Source: Photobacterium proteolyticum (GTDB lineage: Bacteria > Pseudomonadota > Gammaproteobacteria > Enterobacterales > Vibrionaceae). Taken from it: 64,000 bases of DNA. The DNA lies in contig NZ_MJIL01000095.1 of assembly GCF_001939735.1 (NCBI RefSeq), forward strand, positions 246,914 to 310,913, in the 5' to 3' direction. The notes beneath the pieces were generated by a model. That model had not been told where the DNA came from, did not search any database, and saw only the letters and a program-made list of their open reading frames with translations. Positions within the stretch are counted from its first letter, which is position 1; each line of letters opens with the position of its first letter. The position numbers and the translations under genes are program-made. Positions 52,861-60,887 of this stretch are shown one piece after another.

Positions 52861-55041
52861 ATGAATATGCCTAAATTTCGTATCGGCCTCAGATTAAAAG
52901 TCATTCTGATTTCAAGCTTTCTGCTTACCCTGCCCTGGGTTGGCTATAAATATATTCTTGAAATGGAAAAACTGCTACGTCAGGGACAGGAGCAGACGCT
53001 GGTAGGCACAACCCGTGCTGTCGCCACTGCATTGAACGAACGCCCAAAACTGTTTAGCTCTCAAGCCAGCTTCCTGGAGTCAGTCAAAAAAGGGCGCGAC
53101 TTATATGCCTATGAACTTCAGTCGCCAATCACCCTCAATGGCCAGCTTACTGATTGGACAGACTATGACGACAGAATGGTGCACTACGGGCGTGAATATG
53201 TTCAGTTCAGCCGTCGCCCGTATAACAATAACAGTATCAACTTCCGCCATCTTGTCGGAAAATATGACGGCTACCTGTATGCCGCCTTCGAAGTGAAGGA
53301 TAAGAACCCTATCATGCGCCGGAAGAACTCCGTTCGAGTTGACCGCAACGACCACCTGATCATCGCGATGACCTCACCTGACGGTGAGTTCTTCCGCTAT
53401 GTTGTTGCCGCCCATGAAGATGGCTGGGTCAATGCATGGCAAATCACCGATGATATCACTGACTCAACCAACCTGATCCTGCAAAACCAAATTCAGGGCT
53501 ATTGGCGAACAACCGACAAGGGATACAACATCGAGCTCAGGATCCCACTCTCGTTCCTCGGCAACAAACTGGGCTTTGCGTTCTACGATGTCAATAACAG
53601 TCAGAACCGTGAAATCGAGACAATCATTGGTACCTCCAATACCTCTCATCTTAATCGCTTGGGCACAGTATTGGTTCCTTCCCCGGAAATCGAGAAAATC
53701 TTAAAGGGTATGGGACACACCAGCACCCGTATCTGGGTTATTGATCGCCACCAGCGCGTACTCGCACAAACTGGCAATATCCAAGACTCAAACGGCGTAT
53801 GGTCGTCATCGGTTAAATACGCCGGTAATGACGATTCGTGGTGGTCAACTATCGAGAAAAAAGTGCTTCATCCGCTTTATTATCGCTATTTTATTTCCGA
53901 GCCTACCGAATTTGTCGACTCTCTCAAGGATGAAGCCTTGGTTAAGGGCGTGCATGTCTCGCAGGCGCTGAGTGGACGCGGGTACTCCCACTGGCGGCAG
54001 TCAGAAGATGGGAAGGCTATGATCCTTGCTGCGGCCTACCCTATCTGGTTGGGCGACAATGTGATGGGAGCCGTAATTGCCGAAGAATCAACAGTCGGTA
54101 TTCAAACCTTGCGTAACCGGGCAATGGAGCAGCTGTTTAACGCTATTCTGACCATAATGGCTATTGGTACCGTCACTCTATTCTTGTTCGCATCGAAAAT
54201 TTCATCGCGGATCCGCCGCCTTCGTGACGAAGCCGAGCAGGCCATTGACAGCCAGGGACGTATTCAGCAACACATTTCACCGACCAAAGATGCTGATGAA
54301 ATCGGCGACCTCTCCCGAAGTATGGCTGCGATGGTGGGGCGATTAGGACAATATAACCATTATTTGGAGAACCTTTCTTCTCGCCTTTCGCACGAACTAA
54401 GAACGCCGGTTGCCGTCGTTCGTTCATCGATAGAAAACCTGTCAATGCACAACCAGGATGAAGACTCGCAACGTTACATTGCTCGCGCACAGGACGGTGT
54501 ACATCGCTTGAGTACTATCCTTTCAAGCATGACAGAAGCAACGCGAATCGAGCAGAGCCTTCAGGGAGCCGAAAAAGAACGTTTTCCGCTCAACGAGCTT
54601 GTAACGGGGTGCATGCAGGGCTACCAAATGGCCTACCCTCATCAGGCTTTTGATGTACAGACTGGTAACTCGGACATTTTCATTTATGGGGCACCCGATT
54701 ACCTTGCCCAGCTTCTGGACAAGTTAATCGCCAATGCAGAAGACTTTAGCAACAGTGAAGATGCGATTGAGGTGTCATTGGTTCAGAAAGGATTATCTGC
54801 AATTCTCACCGTCAGTAATCGAGGTCCGCTACTGCCTGACGATATGTCGGATCAACTGCTCAATTCAATGGTATCGGTACGCAGTCAGCAAAAGCAAACT
54901 AAACCCCACCTCGGTCTTGGACTGTTTATTGCCCGCCTGATCACCCAATTCCATCATGGTGAAATTGAACTAAAAAACCGTCTTGATCAGCAGGGTGTTG
55001 AGGTTGTGATTACCCTTCCCGTACAAATCATCGACAATTAA
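52861..55041 (+). CDS. pdsS: Sensor histidine kinase PdsS
   Basis: Membrane histidine kinase of about 726 residues. Membrane helix near 12-32, a large extracytoplasmic sensor (about 35-420), second helix about 424-446, HAMP-like linker, dimerisation H-box LSHELRTP (His511), and an ATP-binding domain (KLIANAEDF, GLGLFIARLITQFHHGEIEL). The sensor part about 78-260 resembles a family-9 carbohydrate-binding module (ITLNGQLTDW ... LYAAFEVKDKN), so it may sense glycans at the envelope. ATG 52861, six bases after GAGG, is preferred to the TTG at 52855. Confidence 0.88.
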   Translation: MNMPKFRIGLRLKVILISSFLLTLPWVGYKYILEMEKLLRQGQEQTLVGTTRAVATALNERPKLFSSQASFLESVKKGRDLYAYELQSPITLNGQLTDWTDYDDRMVHYGREYVQFSRRPYNNNSINFRHLVGKYDGYLYAAFEVKDKNPIMRRKNSVRVDRNDHLIIAMTSPDGEFFRYVVAAHEDGWVNAWQITDDITDSTNLILQNQIQGYWRTTDKGYNIELRIPLSFLGNKLGFAFYDVNNSQNREIETIIGTSNTSHLNRLGTVLVPSPEIEKILKGMGHTSTRIWVIDRHQRVLAQTGNIQDSNGVWSSSVKYAGNDDSWWSTIEKKVLHPLYYRYFISEPTEFVDSLKDEALVKGVHVSQALSGRGYSHWRQSEDGKAMILAAAYPIWLGDNVMGAVIAEESTVGIQTLRNRAMEQLFNAILTIMAIGTVTLFLFASKISSRIRRLRDEAEQAIDSQGRIQQHISPTKDADEIGDLSRSMAAMVGRLGQYNHYLENLSSRLSHELRTPVAVVRSSIENLSMHNQDEDSQRYIARAQDGVHRLSTILSSMTEATRIEQSLQGAEKERFPLNELVTGCMQGYQMAYPHQAFDVQTGNSDIFIYGAPDYLAQLLDKLIANAEDFSNSEDAIEVSLVQKGLSAILTVSNRGPLLPDDMSDQLLNSMVSVRSQQKQTKPHLGLGLFIARLITQFHHGEIELKNRLDQQGVEVVITLPVQIIDN

Positions 55042-55045
55042 AGCC

Positions 55046-55081
55046 ATACCCAAACTACTTAAATATAAATAGTTTGGGTAT
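55046..55081 (+). terminator. Inverted repeat after pdsS
   Basis: Perfect 11-bp arms (ATACCCAAACT and its complement) around a 14-nt AT-rich loop. It lies four bases past the pdsS stop. It lacks a T-run; similar ATACCCAAACT repeats occur between genes in vibrios as I remember it, so it may be a dispersed intergenic repeat. Confidence 0.45.
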
Positions 55082-55112
55082 AACATAGCACCTTAACGTG
55101 CTTCACTTATGT

Positions 55113-55193
55113 CTACACCACTGCTGTATACAATCCGATAGCAATCGTTATTGCAGCAATAGCTAACAACACTTCAAACAGCATATTTTGCAT
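55113..55193 (-). CDS. Possible 26-residue single-helix membrane peptide
   Basis: Short frame encoding MQNMLFEVLLAIAAITIA and ending YTAVV, almost entirely one hydrophobic helix. It is faintly like YnhF-type minimal membrane proteins (shared IAxGLxxA pattern near the end). The ribosome site is weak (TTGGAT). It is too short for ordinary gene callers. Treat it as a candidate. Confidence 0.35.
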   Translation of the reverse strand: MQNMLFEVLLAIAAITIAIGLYTAVV

Positions 55194-55655
55194 AAATTAT
55201 CCAACCAGCAGTCCCGATTAAACTTGGGACGCTTATAATCCGATGAATGCTACCATGCCAAAGCTATGCCTTCCCTTTGGGAGTAAGCAAATATCTGAAC
55301 TTTGTTAACAACAACGAAAGATGTGAACTGTATGACACAGGACCCATTGATAAATGCAAGTGTGTTTATTGATTAATAACAAACTAACAATGGTGTCCAA
55401 TATGCCTTCCTCTATTTAGATTACATTATTGATACTAACGGCTGAGGCTAAATCGAACCTGAACAGCACAACAGAAGCAGCTTTGTGAATGTAACTTTTT
55501 GATTTTTTGGCTTTTGAGCCTCTACTACTCTCATCATTACAGTTCATTACTTGTCATCACTCGCAGAGTTAAACCTACCACCTTGAATAACAAAGTATGA
55601 AACGCCACATCAGCACAGTGATAATAAAGACGTCAATTTACCGCTCAACCAATAG

Positions 55656-55820
55656 AAGGCACTTAAATTATTGGCAGAGTGGAAGGTCAGTACGATCGAA
55701 CTTCCGCGATTCATTGATTCCGAAAATAATGATCTCTACGGTGAAGATAATAACCACAATCGAATAAGAGACGATTATGGAAAAGCACTATTTTCAGCAC
55801 ATGGCTTTCATACGCTTTAG
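55656..55820 (+). pseudogene. Open fragment with an acidic DxNxN loop, possible gene remnant
   Basis: A frame open from a TAG to a TAG, with no ATG in it. It reads ELPRFIDSENND, then EDNNHNRIRDDYGKALF. The NHNRIRDDY segment is like the D/N-rich RDD loops of some exported calcium-binding proteins. The lack of a start makes it a relic or a chance frame. Confidence 0.25.
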
Positions 55821-55876
55821 CCCCCTTACCCGTTATTACGCTTGAGGAGTAATTAAAGTGATTGTTCAGTTAAAAC

Positions 55877-56155
55877 TTATTTTATTCGCTCTTCACGCAG
55901 TCCATCTTGCGACGATGCTGGTATCCACGACTTTTGATCGCCGCTATCAGCCTGCGCCATCAGCTCCTGTTCTTTTTTTTCGATAGCTTGGTATTGAGAT
56001 TCGCATACACTTTTCGTCACCTTGTCTTCGCCATAGGTACTAAGACAACGATCCATGTATTCATCATATTTCATCAACAAGGTTTCTGAATGTGCCGGCG
56101 CCATAAAGAAAACAGCCACACCAACCATCAATAGTGCACTTCGTTTCATCATCAT
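55877..56155 (-). CDS. Small periplasmic protein (92 aa)
   Basis: Unrecognised exported protein. MKRSALLMVGVAVFFMAPAHS is a signal peptide with cleavage near AHS/ET. The mature part is helical and charged, with two Cys (DRCLSTYG, SVCESQYQ) that may form a disulfide. Three consecutive ATG codons offer alternative starts. The gene lies past gcvT in the same direction but beyond its terminator. Confidence 0.62.
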   Translation of the reverse strand: MMMKRSALLMVGVAVFFMAPAHSETLLMKYDEYMDRCLSTYGEDKVTKSVCESQYQAIEKKEQELMAQADSGDQKSWIPASSQDGLREERIK

Positions 56156-56234
56156 TCACACCAAGGTAATTTTTGACCTTTTAAGTGAAGTTGATGAACA
56201 ACGACAACGCCAGCTTATTAATGAGACACTCAAT

Positions 56235-56260
56235 AAAAAAGGAGCCATCGGCTCCTTTTC
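56235..56260 (-). terminator. Terminator of gcvT
   Basis: 6-bp GC-rich arms (56241-56246, 56250-56255) with an ATC loop. On the minus strand they are followed by six Ts. It is about 55 bp past the gcvT stop. Confidence 0.75.
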
Positions 56261-56310
56261 CTTCAGTATCAGACAGTTTAACTATCTACTCACCACGGTC
56301 GACTTTGTTC

Positions 56311-57429
56311 TTATCCACGGTAATAGTTTTGAGGCACGAAAGGCATTTTCTCGACAGTCATCGGAAGCTTCTTGCCACGCACTTCAGCAAACAACTCAGT
56401 ACCAATCTGAGCCAGATCCGTCTTCACATAAGCCATTGCAACCGGTGCACCTTTAGTCGGACCAAAAGTACCGCTGGTTACGATACCCACTTCGTTATCG
56501 TCAGCATCAAATAACTTGCTACCTTCACGAACCGGAGCCTTAGACTGACCAACCAGACCGATACGCTTACGAGCAACATCTTTGGTCTTGATTTGCTCAA
56601 GGATCAAATCTGCACCAGGGAAACCACCAGCGCGCTCACCGTCTGCGCGACGAGGCTTGCTGATACCCCACAACAGGCTAGCTTCTACTGGCGTAGTCGT
56701 CGGGTCGATATCATTGCCGTACAAACATAGACCACATTCCAGACGCAGTGAATCACGCGCACCCAGACCAATCCACTCAACTTCAGCGTTGCCAAGCAAC
56801 TCACGAGCTAATTCTTCCGCCTTATCGGCAGGAACAGAAATCTCATAGCCATCTTCACCTGTGTAGCCAGAACGGCTTACCAGACACTCAGCACCAAGCA
56901 GGTCAATAGAGACCGCATCCATGAACAGCATATCGCTGACAGCAGGATTCAGACGAGCCAACACTTCAGCCGCTTTAGGGCCCTGAAGCGCAAGCAATGC
57001 ACGGTCGTCAATTAGTTCCATCTCAACGTCTTCAGGCAAGTGCGCTTTGATGTGAGCAATATCCTGATCTTTACATGCCGCATTAACAACAACAAATAGG
57101 TGATCACCAAAGTTTGTCACCATCAGATCATCAAGGATCCCGCCTTGCTCATTGGTAAAGAAGGCATAACGCTGCTTGCCTGCTGGCAAGTCAATAATAT
57201 CGACAGGAACCAGAGCTTCCAGTGCTTTCGCAGCATTGGCACCATGAAGGCGAAGCTGCCCCATATGCGACACATCAAACAGACCTGCTGCTTCACGGCA
57301 GTGAATATGTTCTTTGCGAACGCCTAATGCGTATTGAACAGGCATGTCGAAGCCAGCAAAAGGAACCATTTTTGCACCCATCTCAACATGAAGTGCGTGC
57401 AGAGGTGTTACCAGTAATTCTTGGGACAT
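56311..57429 (-). CDS. gcvT: Glycine cleavage system T protein (aminomethyltransferase)
   Basis: Tetrahydrofolate-dependent aminomethyltransferase of 372 residues. It takes the aminomethyl group from lipoyl-GcvH, releasing ammonia and methylene-tetrahydrofolate. TPLHALHVEMGAKMVPFAGFDMPVQY, LFDVSHMGQLRL, SRSGYTGEDGYEISVP, GLGARDSLRLECGLCLYGNDID and ATFGP-like text (SGTFGPTKGAPVAMAYV) identify it. The start MSQELLV at 57429 has GGAG upstream; a longer frame to 57477 lacks one. It is transcribed away from glyA-gcvH-gcvP, with a shared operator motif at 57501-57524 upstream. Confidence 0.96.
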   Translation of the reverse strand: MSQELLVTPLHALHVEMGAKMVPFAGFDMPVQYALGVRKEHIHCREAAGLFDVSHMGQLRLHGANAAKALEALVPVDIIDLPAGKQRYAFFTNEQGGILDDLMVTNFGDHLFVVVNAACKDQDIAHIKAHLPEDVEMELIDDRALLALQGPKAAEVLARLNPAVSDMLFMDAVSIDLLGAECLVSRSGYTGEDGYEISVPADKAEELARELLGNAEVEWIGLGARDSLRLECGLCLYGNDIDPTTTPVEASLLWGISKPRRADGERAGGFPGADLILEQIKTKDVARKRIGLVGQSKAPVREGSKLFDADDNEVGIVTSGTFGPTKGAPVAMAYVKTDLAQIGTELFAEVRGKKLPMTVEKMPFVPQNYYRG

Positions 57430-57500
57430 ACGTTTATACTCCGTGAACCGCGAGCATGCGGCTATTTTCCATATCACTTGTTGCGACTATGTTAAACTAG

Positions 57501-57524
57501 GTTTCCTATAGTAAACAAAGTTTC
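57501..57524 (-). promoter_or_regulatory. Predicted operator of the XRE-cupin regulator upstream of gcvT
   Basis: Composite repeat GTTTCC-TATA-GTAAAC-AAA-GTTTC, 72 bp before the gcvT start. The same architecture occurs at 58496-58519 in inverted orientation. Details are given with that site. Confidence 0.65.
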
Positions 57525-57760
57525 TTTCAGTTCAAACTGCGCGACATCACATAATTTCACAAAGACGTAAAATATTTCCTTTTGTCTGACTTTGCAGTCA
57601 TACAAAAACGAACGATACGGTAATCAAGAAGCCAGCTTTGCCCTGTTGTTAATAACCTGTATCACCTGTTCCGATGAGTTACAGCCCTCCGGGCTGGTCA
57701 CGTTTGGAATGGCAATAAACATCATAGTTCATTGCCAAACAATCGCCCGTTGCGAGGTTG
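57525..57760. other. Spacer between gcvT operator and XRE-cupin gene
   Basis: About 235 bp with no gene or RNA element recognised. I looked for a glycine riboswitch here and did not find its conserved core. Confidence 0.4.
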
Positions 57761-58396
57761 TCACGATGCGGTCACCCATAGGATGTGTGCATCCTCTTTA
57801 CTGATAGACACCAGCATATGCCCCATTGTGGCATCGTAGTAAACGGAGTCACCTTCTTTAAGCTGCACCGGCTCGTAGAATTCAGAGAAGAAAGTGATCT
57901 CTCCGGAGAGAACAAGCAGGAACTCTTCGCCGTCATGGCGGATCCAATCAGAGTAGTCCTCAAACTGACGCGCTCTTACCCGTGATTTGAACGGCATCAT
58001 CTTCTTCTTGGTCAACTGTGTGGCCAGCAGCTCATGCTCATAGGTCGTTGTCGGGTGAGGTTTACCTTCATCCTGACGGGTAATGTCTCTACGGCCCGTT
58101 GCCTTAATCTGCTTGGGAGGCGCAAATAGCTGAGGAATATCAATTTCCAGGCCGCCAGCCAACTTTTGCATTGCCTGGAATGTCGGAGAAATTTGTTCGT
58201 TCTCAATCTTTGAGAGCGTCGAACGGGCAAGACCAGTACGCTTGCTGGCTTCTTCCAGTGTCAGGCCATGGGCCATCCGGATTTCTTTGAGTCGCTTGCC
58301 GAGTTTCAGCGGTTCGATTTTTTCGTCTTTATCTGCACCCTGTTCTTTCGCCACCGTCATCGATGGGTAGACATCAAGCTGTTGTTCGTCACTCAT
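57761..58396 (-). CDS. XRE-family transcription regulator with C-terminal cupin domain
   Basis: Regulator of 211 residues. An N-terminal acidic lead (about 1-28) is followed by an XRE helix-turn-helix (about 30-90, RLKEIRMAHGLTLEEASKRTGLARSTLSKIENEQ) and a C-terminal cupin sensor (about 140-208, DEFLLVLSGEITFFSEFYEPVQLKEGDSVYYDATMGHML). Cupin-XRE proteins often sense small metabolites. Its place between gcvT and glyA, with matching operator motifs before itself and gcvT, makes it a likely controller of glycine cleavage. It is not a GcvA or GcvR homologue by appearance. Confidence 0.9.
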   Translation of the reverse strand: MSDEQQLDVYPSMTVAKEQGADKDEKIEPLKLGKRLKEIRMAHGLTLEEASKRTGLARSTLSKIENEQISPTFQAMQKLAGGLEIDIPQLFAPPKQIKATGRRDITRQDEGKPHPTTTYEHELLATQLTKKKMMPFKSRVRARQFEDYSDWIRHDGEEFLLVLSGEITFFSEFYEPVQLKEGDSVYYDATMGHMLVSISKEDAHILWVTAS

Positions 58397-58495
58397 TACA
58401 TCCCTCCTTGGTACTACTGATACTTCATTTTGGCATAGCCGATCGGAAACTTAAAAGTCATACGAATAAAAAAGTTTGACCCATGCATCATATTT

Positions 58496-58519
58496 GAAAC
58501 AAAGTTTCCAAAAGGAAAC
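58496..58519 (+). promoter_or_regulatory. Predicted operator of the XRE-cupin regulator upstream of its own gene
   Basis: Plus-strand GAAAC-AAA-GTTTCC-AAAA-GGAAAC. On the minus strand it reads GTTTCC-N4-GGAAAC-N3-GTTTC, the same layout as the site at 57501-57524. Each holds two overlapping inverted repeats. It lies 100 bp upstream of the regulator's start and on the glyA side, so it could also act on glyA. Confidence 0.65.
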
Positions 58520-58729
58520 ATCAACTTTTCTGCTTCCTTTTTGACTGCCTAACAGGGCAATAATTGCACTGCGGCACATTCCTTTCTCCCACATTACCTC
58601 ATTTGCAAAATACTTACAAAACCCTTACCAGAACTGGGTTTGTTACCGAATTTAACCACATCGCAACGACACCAATAAACTTAATAATGACTAAGAAATT
58701 GGCCTTTTTACAGAAATTCACATGACAAG

Positions 58730-58745
58730 ACGCAAACGTTTGCTT
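58730..58745 (+). promoter_or_regulatory. PurR-type box upstream of glyA
   Basis: ACGCAAACGTTTGCTT matches the purine repressor consensus (ACGCAAACGTTTGCGT) at 14 of 16 positions. glyA is a known PurR target in E. coli. It lies 226 bp before the glyA start. Confidence 0.75.
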
Positions 58746-58761
58746 AAAATGCACGACACTA

Positions 58762-58779
58762 AAGTGGACGATGTTCCAC
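58762..58779 (+). repeat. Inverted repeat in the glyA upstream region
   Basis: AGTGGA-N6-TCCACT, 17 bp after the PurR-type box. It could be a binding site for another regulator; no protein can be named. Confidence 0.45.
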
Positions 58780-58970
58780 TATTGGAAATTTTCGTTTGAT
58801 CGGCTATCTATAGAAAGGTATGTTACGCAGTTGTTAGGGTCAGTTAGACATTCGGAATCATTTTTTCGTCTGATTAGGGCAATAAGCTGCAGATATTATC
58901 CATAACAACAAAACAGCCAACGGCTCTGGAAATGGAACACCCACTAGGGCGCACTTGAGGATAACGTGAA

Positions 58971-60266
58971 ATGAAAGCTTCATACCAAAACCACGATTTA
59001 GAAATGTTCTTCTCCACCAATCTTGCTCAGGTGGACGGAGCAGTCAACGCAGGCATCGAGGCAGAACTAAACCGCCAGAACCAGCAAATCGAGCTGATTG
59101 CCTCTGAGAACATCGTTTCTAAAGCGGTTATGCAAGCACAAGGTAGCTGTTTAACCAACAAATACGCTGAAGGCTACGCAGGACGCCGTTACTACGGTGG
59201 CTGTGAACATGTCGACGAAGTAGAGAAAATCGCCATTGCTCGTGCCAAACAACTTTTCCAGTGCGAGTACGTGAACGTTCAGCCACACTCTGGCGCCCAG
59301 GCCAACGGTGCAGTCATGCTTGCACTGCTTCAGCCGGGTGACACCATCCTGGGCATGTCTCTGGATGCCGGTGGCCACTTAACTCACGGTGCTCGCCCTG
59401 CCCTTTCCGGCAAGTGGTTCAATGCGGTTCAATACGGCGTCAGCGAAGGAAACTGCGAAATCGACTACGACCAAGTACGTGAGCTTGCTATCGAAAGCCA
59501 GCCTAAGATGATTATTGCCGGCGGTTCAGCCATTCCTCGTCAAATCGACTTTGCCAAGTTCCGCGCAATTGCCGACGAAGTTGGCGCATATCTGATGGTT
59601 GATATGGCACACATTGCCGGCCTAATCGCCGCTGGTGAGCACCCTAACCCAATCCCACACGCACACGTTGTAACCACTACAACGCACAAAACACTGCGTG
59701 GTCCTCGTGGCGGTATGATCCTGACTAACCACGAAGACATTAACAAGAAAATCAACTCAGCAGTGTTCCCAGGCCTTCAGGGCGGTCCGCTGATGCATGT
59801 TATTGCCGGCAAAGCGGTTGCTCTGGGTGAAGCCTTAGAGCCTGAATTCAAACTGTACATTAAAAATGTGATCAACAACGCGAAAGTACTAGCGGAAGTC
59901 CTGCAAGCTCGCGGTTGCGATATTGTTACTGATGGTACAGATACGCACCTGATGCTGGTTGACCTTCGTCCTAAGGGACTGAAAGGTAATCAGGTTGAAG
60001 AGGCACTGGAACGTGCAGGTATCACCTGTAATAAGAATGGCATCCCATTCGACCCAGAAAAGCCTATGGTTACATCAGGCATTCGTCTTGGTACCCCAGC
60101 GGGCACAAGCCGTGGCTTTGGCTCTGAAGAGTTCAAACAAATCGGTGAGTGGATCGGTGATGTACTTGACGGTCTGGTTGCCAACCAGGAAGACAACAGT
60201 GAAGTTGAGCAACGTGTGAAACAGCAGGTACAGAAACTGTGCAGCCGTTTCCCGCTATATCAGTAA
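58971..60266 (+). CDS. glyA: Serine hydroxymethyltransferase
   Basis: PLP enzyme of 431 residues that interconverts serine and glycine with tetrahydrofolate. IELIASENIVSKAVMQAQGS, TNKYAEGYAGRRYYGGCEHVD, NVQPHSGAQANGAV and the PLP-Lys segment VVTTTTHKTLRGPRGGM are diagnostic. It is the first gene of the rightward glyA-gcvH-gcvP set, tying serine synthesis to glycine cleavage. A PurR-like box and a longer inverted repeat lie upstream. A long (~570 bp) upstream interval is shared with the XRE-cupin gene. Confidence 0.97.
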   Translation: MKASYQNHDLEMFFSTNLAQVDGAVNAGIEAELNRQNQQIELIASENIVSKAVMQAQGSCLTNKYAEGYAGRRYYGGCEHVDEVEKIAIARAKQLFQCEYVNVQPHSGAQANGAVMLALLQPGDTILGMSLDAGGHLTHGARPALSGKWFNAVQYGVSEGNCEIDYDQVRELAIESQPKMIIAGGSAIPRQIDFAKFRAIADEVGAYLMVDMAHIAGLIAAGEHPNPIPHAHVVTTTTHKTLRGPRGGMILTNHEDINKKINSAVFPGLQGGPLMHVIAGKAVALGEALEPEFKLYIKNVINNAKVLAEVLQARGCDIVTDGTDTHLMLVDLRPKGLKGNQVEEALERAGITCNKNGIPFDPEKPMVTSGIRLGTPAGTSRGFGSEEFKQIGEWIGDVLDGLVANQEDNSEVEQRVKQQVQKLCSRFPLYQ

Positions 60267-60376
60267 TCCTCTACGATTATTGATTAAGACAAACCGAAAC
60301 TCTGTGGCCCGATGCATTTCTAGACGGGCCTGTAAAAATAAACAAAATCTGCGGAAGCATTGCGCAAGGAGTAAAA

Positions 60377-60757
60377 ATGGAAAATACATTGAAGTTCGCT
60401 GAAAGCCATGAGTGGGTACGCGACAACGGTGACGGCACTATCACTATGGGTATCTCTAACCACGCTCAGGGCCTACTAGGTGACGTTGTATTCGTTGATC
60501 TTCCAGAAGTTGGTGACTCAACAGAAGCTGGCGAGTCTTTCTCTCTCGTTGAATCTGTAAAAGCAGCCTCTGACATCTACGCGCCTGTAACCGGTGAAAT
60601 TGTTGAAATCAACGAAGAGCTGGAAGACAGCCCTGAGCTGATCAACGAAGAACCGTACGAAGGCGGCTGGATTGCTAAAATCAAAGTGGCCGATGTTGAA
60701 GAGCTAAGCAAGCTTATCGACGGTGAGAAATACCTAGCGTCTATCGACGAAGACTAA
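60377..60757 (+). CDS. gcvH: Glycine cleavage system H protein
   Basis: Lipoyl carrier of 126 residues that shuttles the aminomethyl group between GcvP and GcvT. FAESHEWVRDNGDGTITMGISNHAQGLLGDVVFVDLPEVG and the lipoylation site ESVKAASDIYAPVTGEIVEIN are present; the Lys in VKA is the lipoyl attachment. AAGGAG precedes the ATG. It follows glyA by 110 bp and precedes gcvP by 130 bp, with a weak terminator between. Confidence 0.97.
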   Translation: MENTLKFAESHEWVRDNGDGTITMGISNHAQGLLGDVVFVDLPEVGDSTEAGESFSLVESVKAASDIYAPVTGEIVEINEELEDSPELINEEPYEGGWIAKIKVADVEELSKLIDGEKYLASIDED

Positions 60758-60765
60758 TTGAATAC

Positions 60766-60812
60766 CGGCTTTTAGGTAACGAGAAAAACATTTTCCGCTT
60801 AAAAGCCGTTTT
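60766..60812 (+). terminator. Intercistronic stem-loop between gcvH and gcvP
   Basis: 9-bp arms CGGCTTTTA / TAAAAGCCG (60766-60774 and 60800-60808) with a 25-nt loop and TTTT after. It may allow partial read-through and so lower gcvP expression relative to gcvH. Confidence 0.5.
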
Positions 60813-60887
60813 CAACCTACTCTCGATGACTTCCCACTATTGCATCATGCTCAGGTGTAATAGGCAGTAACTGTTCAGGAAAGAACC

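Noticed and set aside
57430..58970. Glycine riboswitch upstream of gcvT or glyA
   Set aside because: Neither leader shows the conserved glycine aptamer core that I could recognise. The protein operator motifs explain regulation better. A covariance-model search would settle it.
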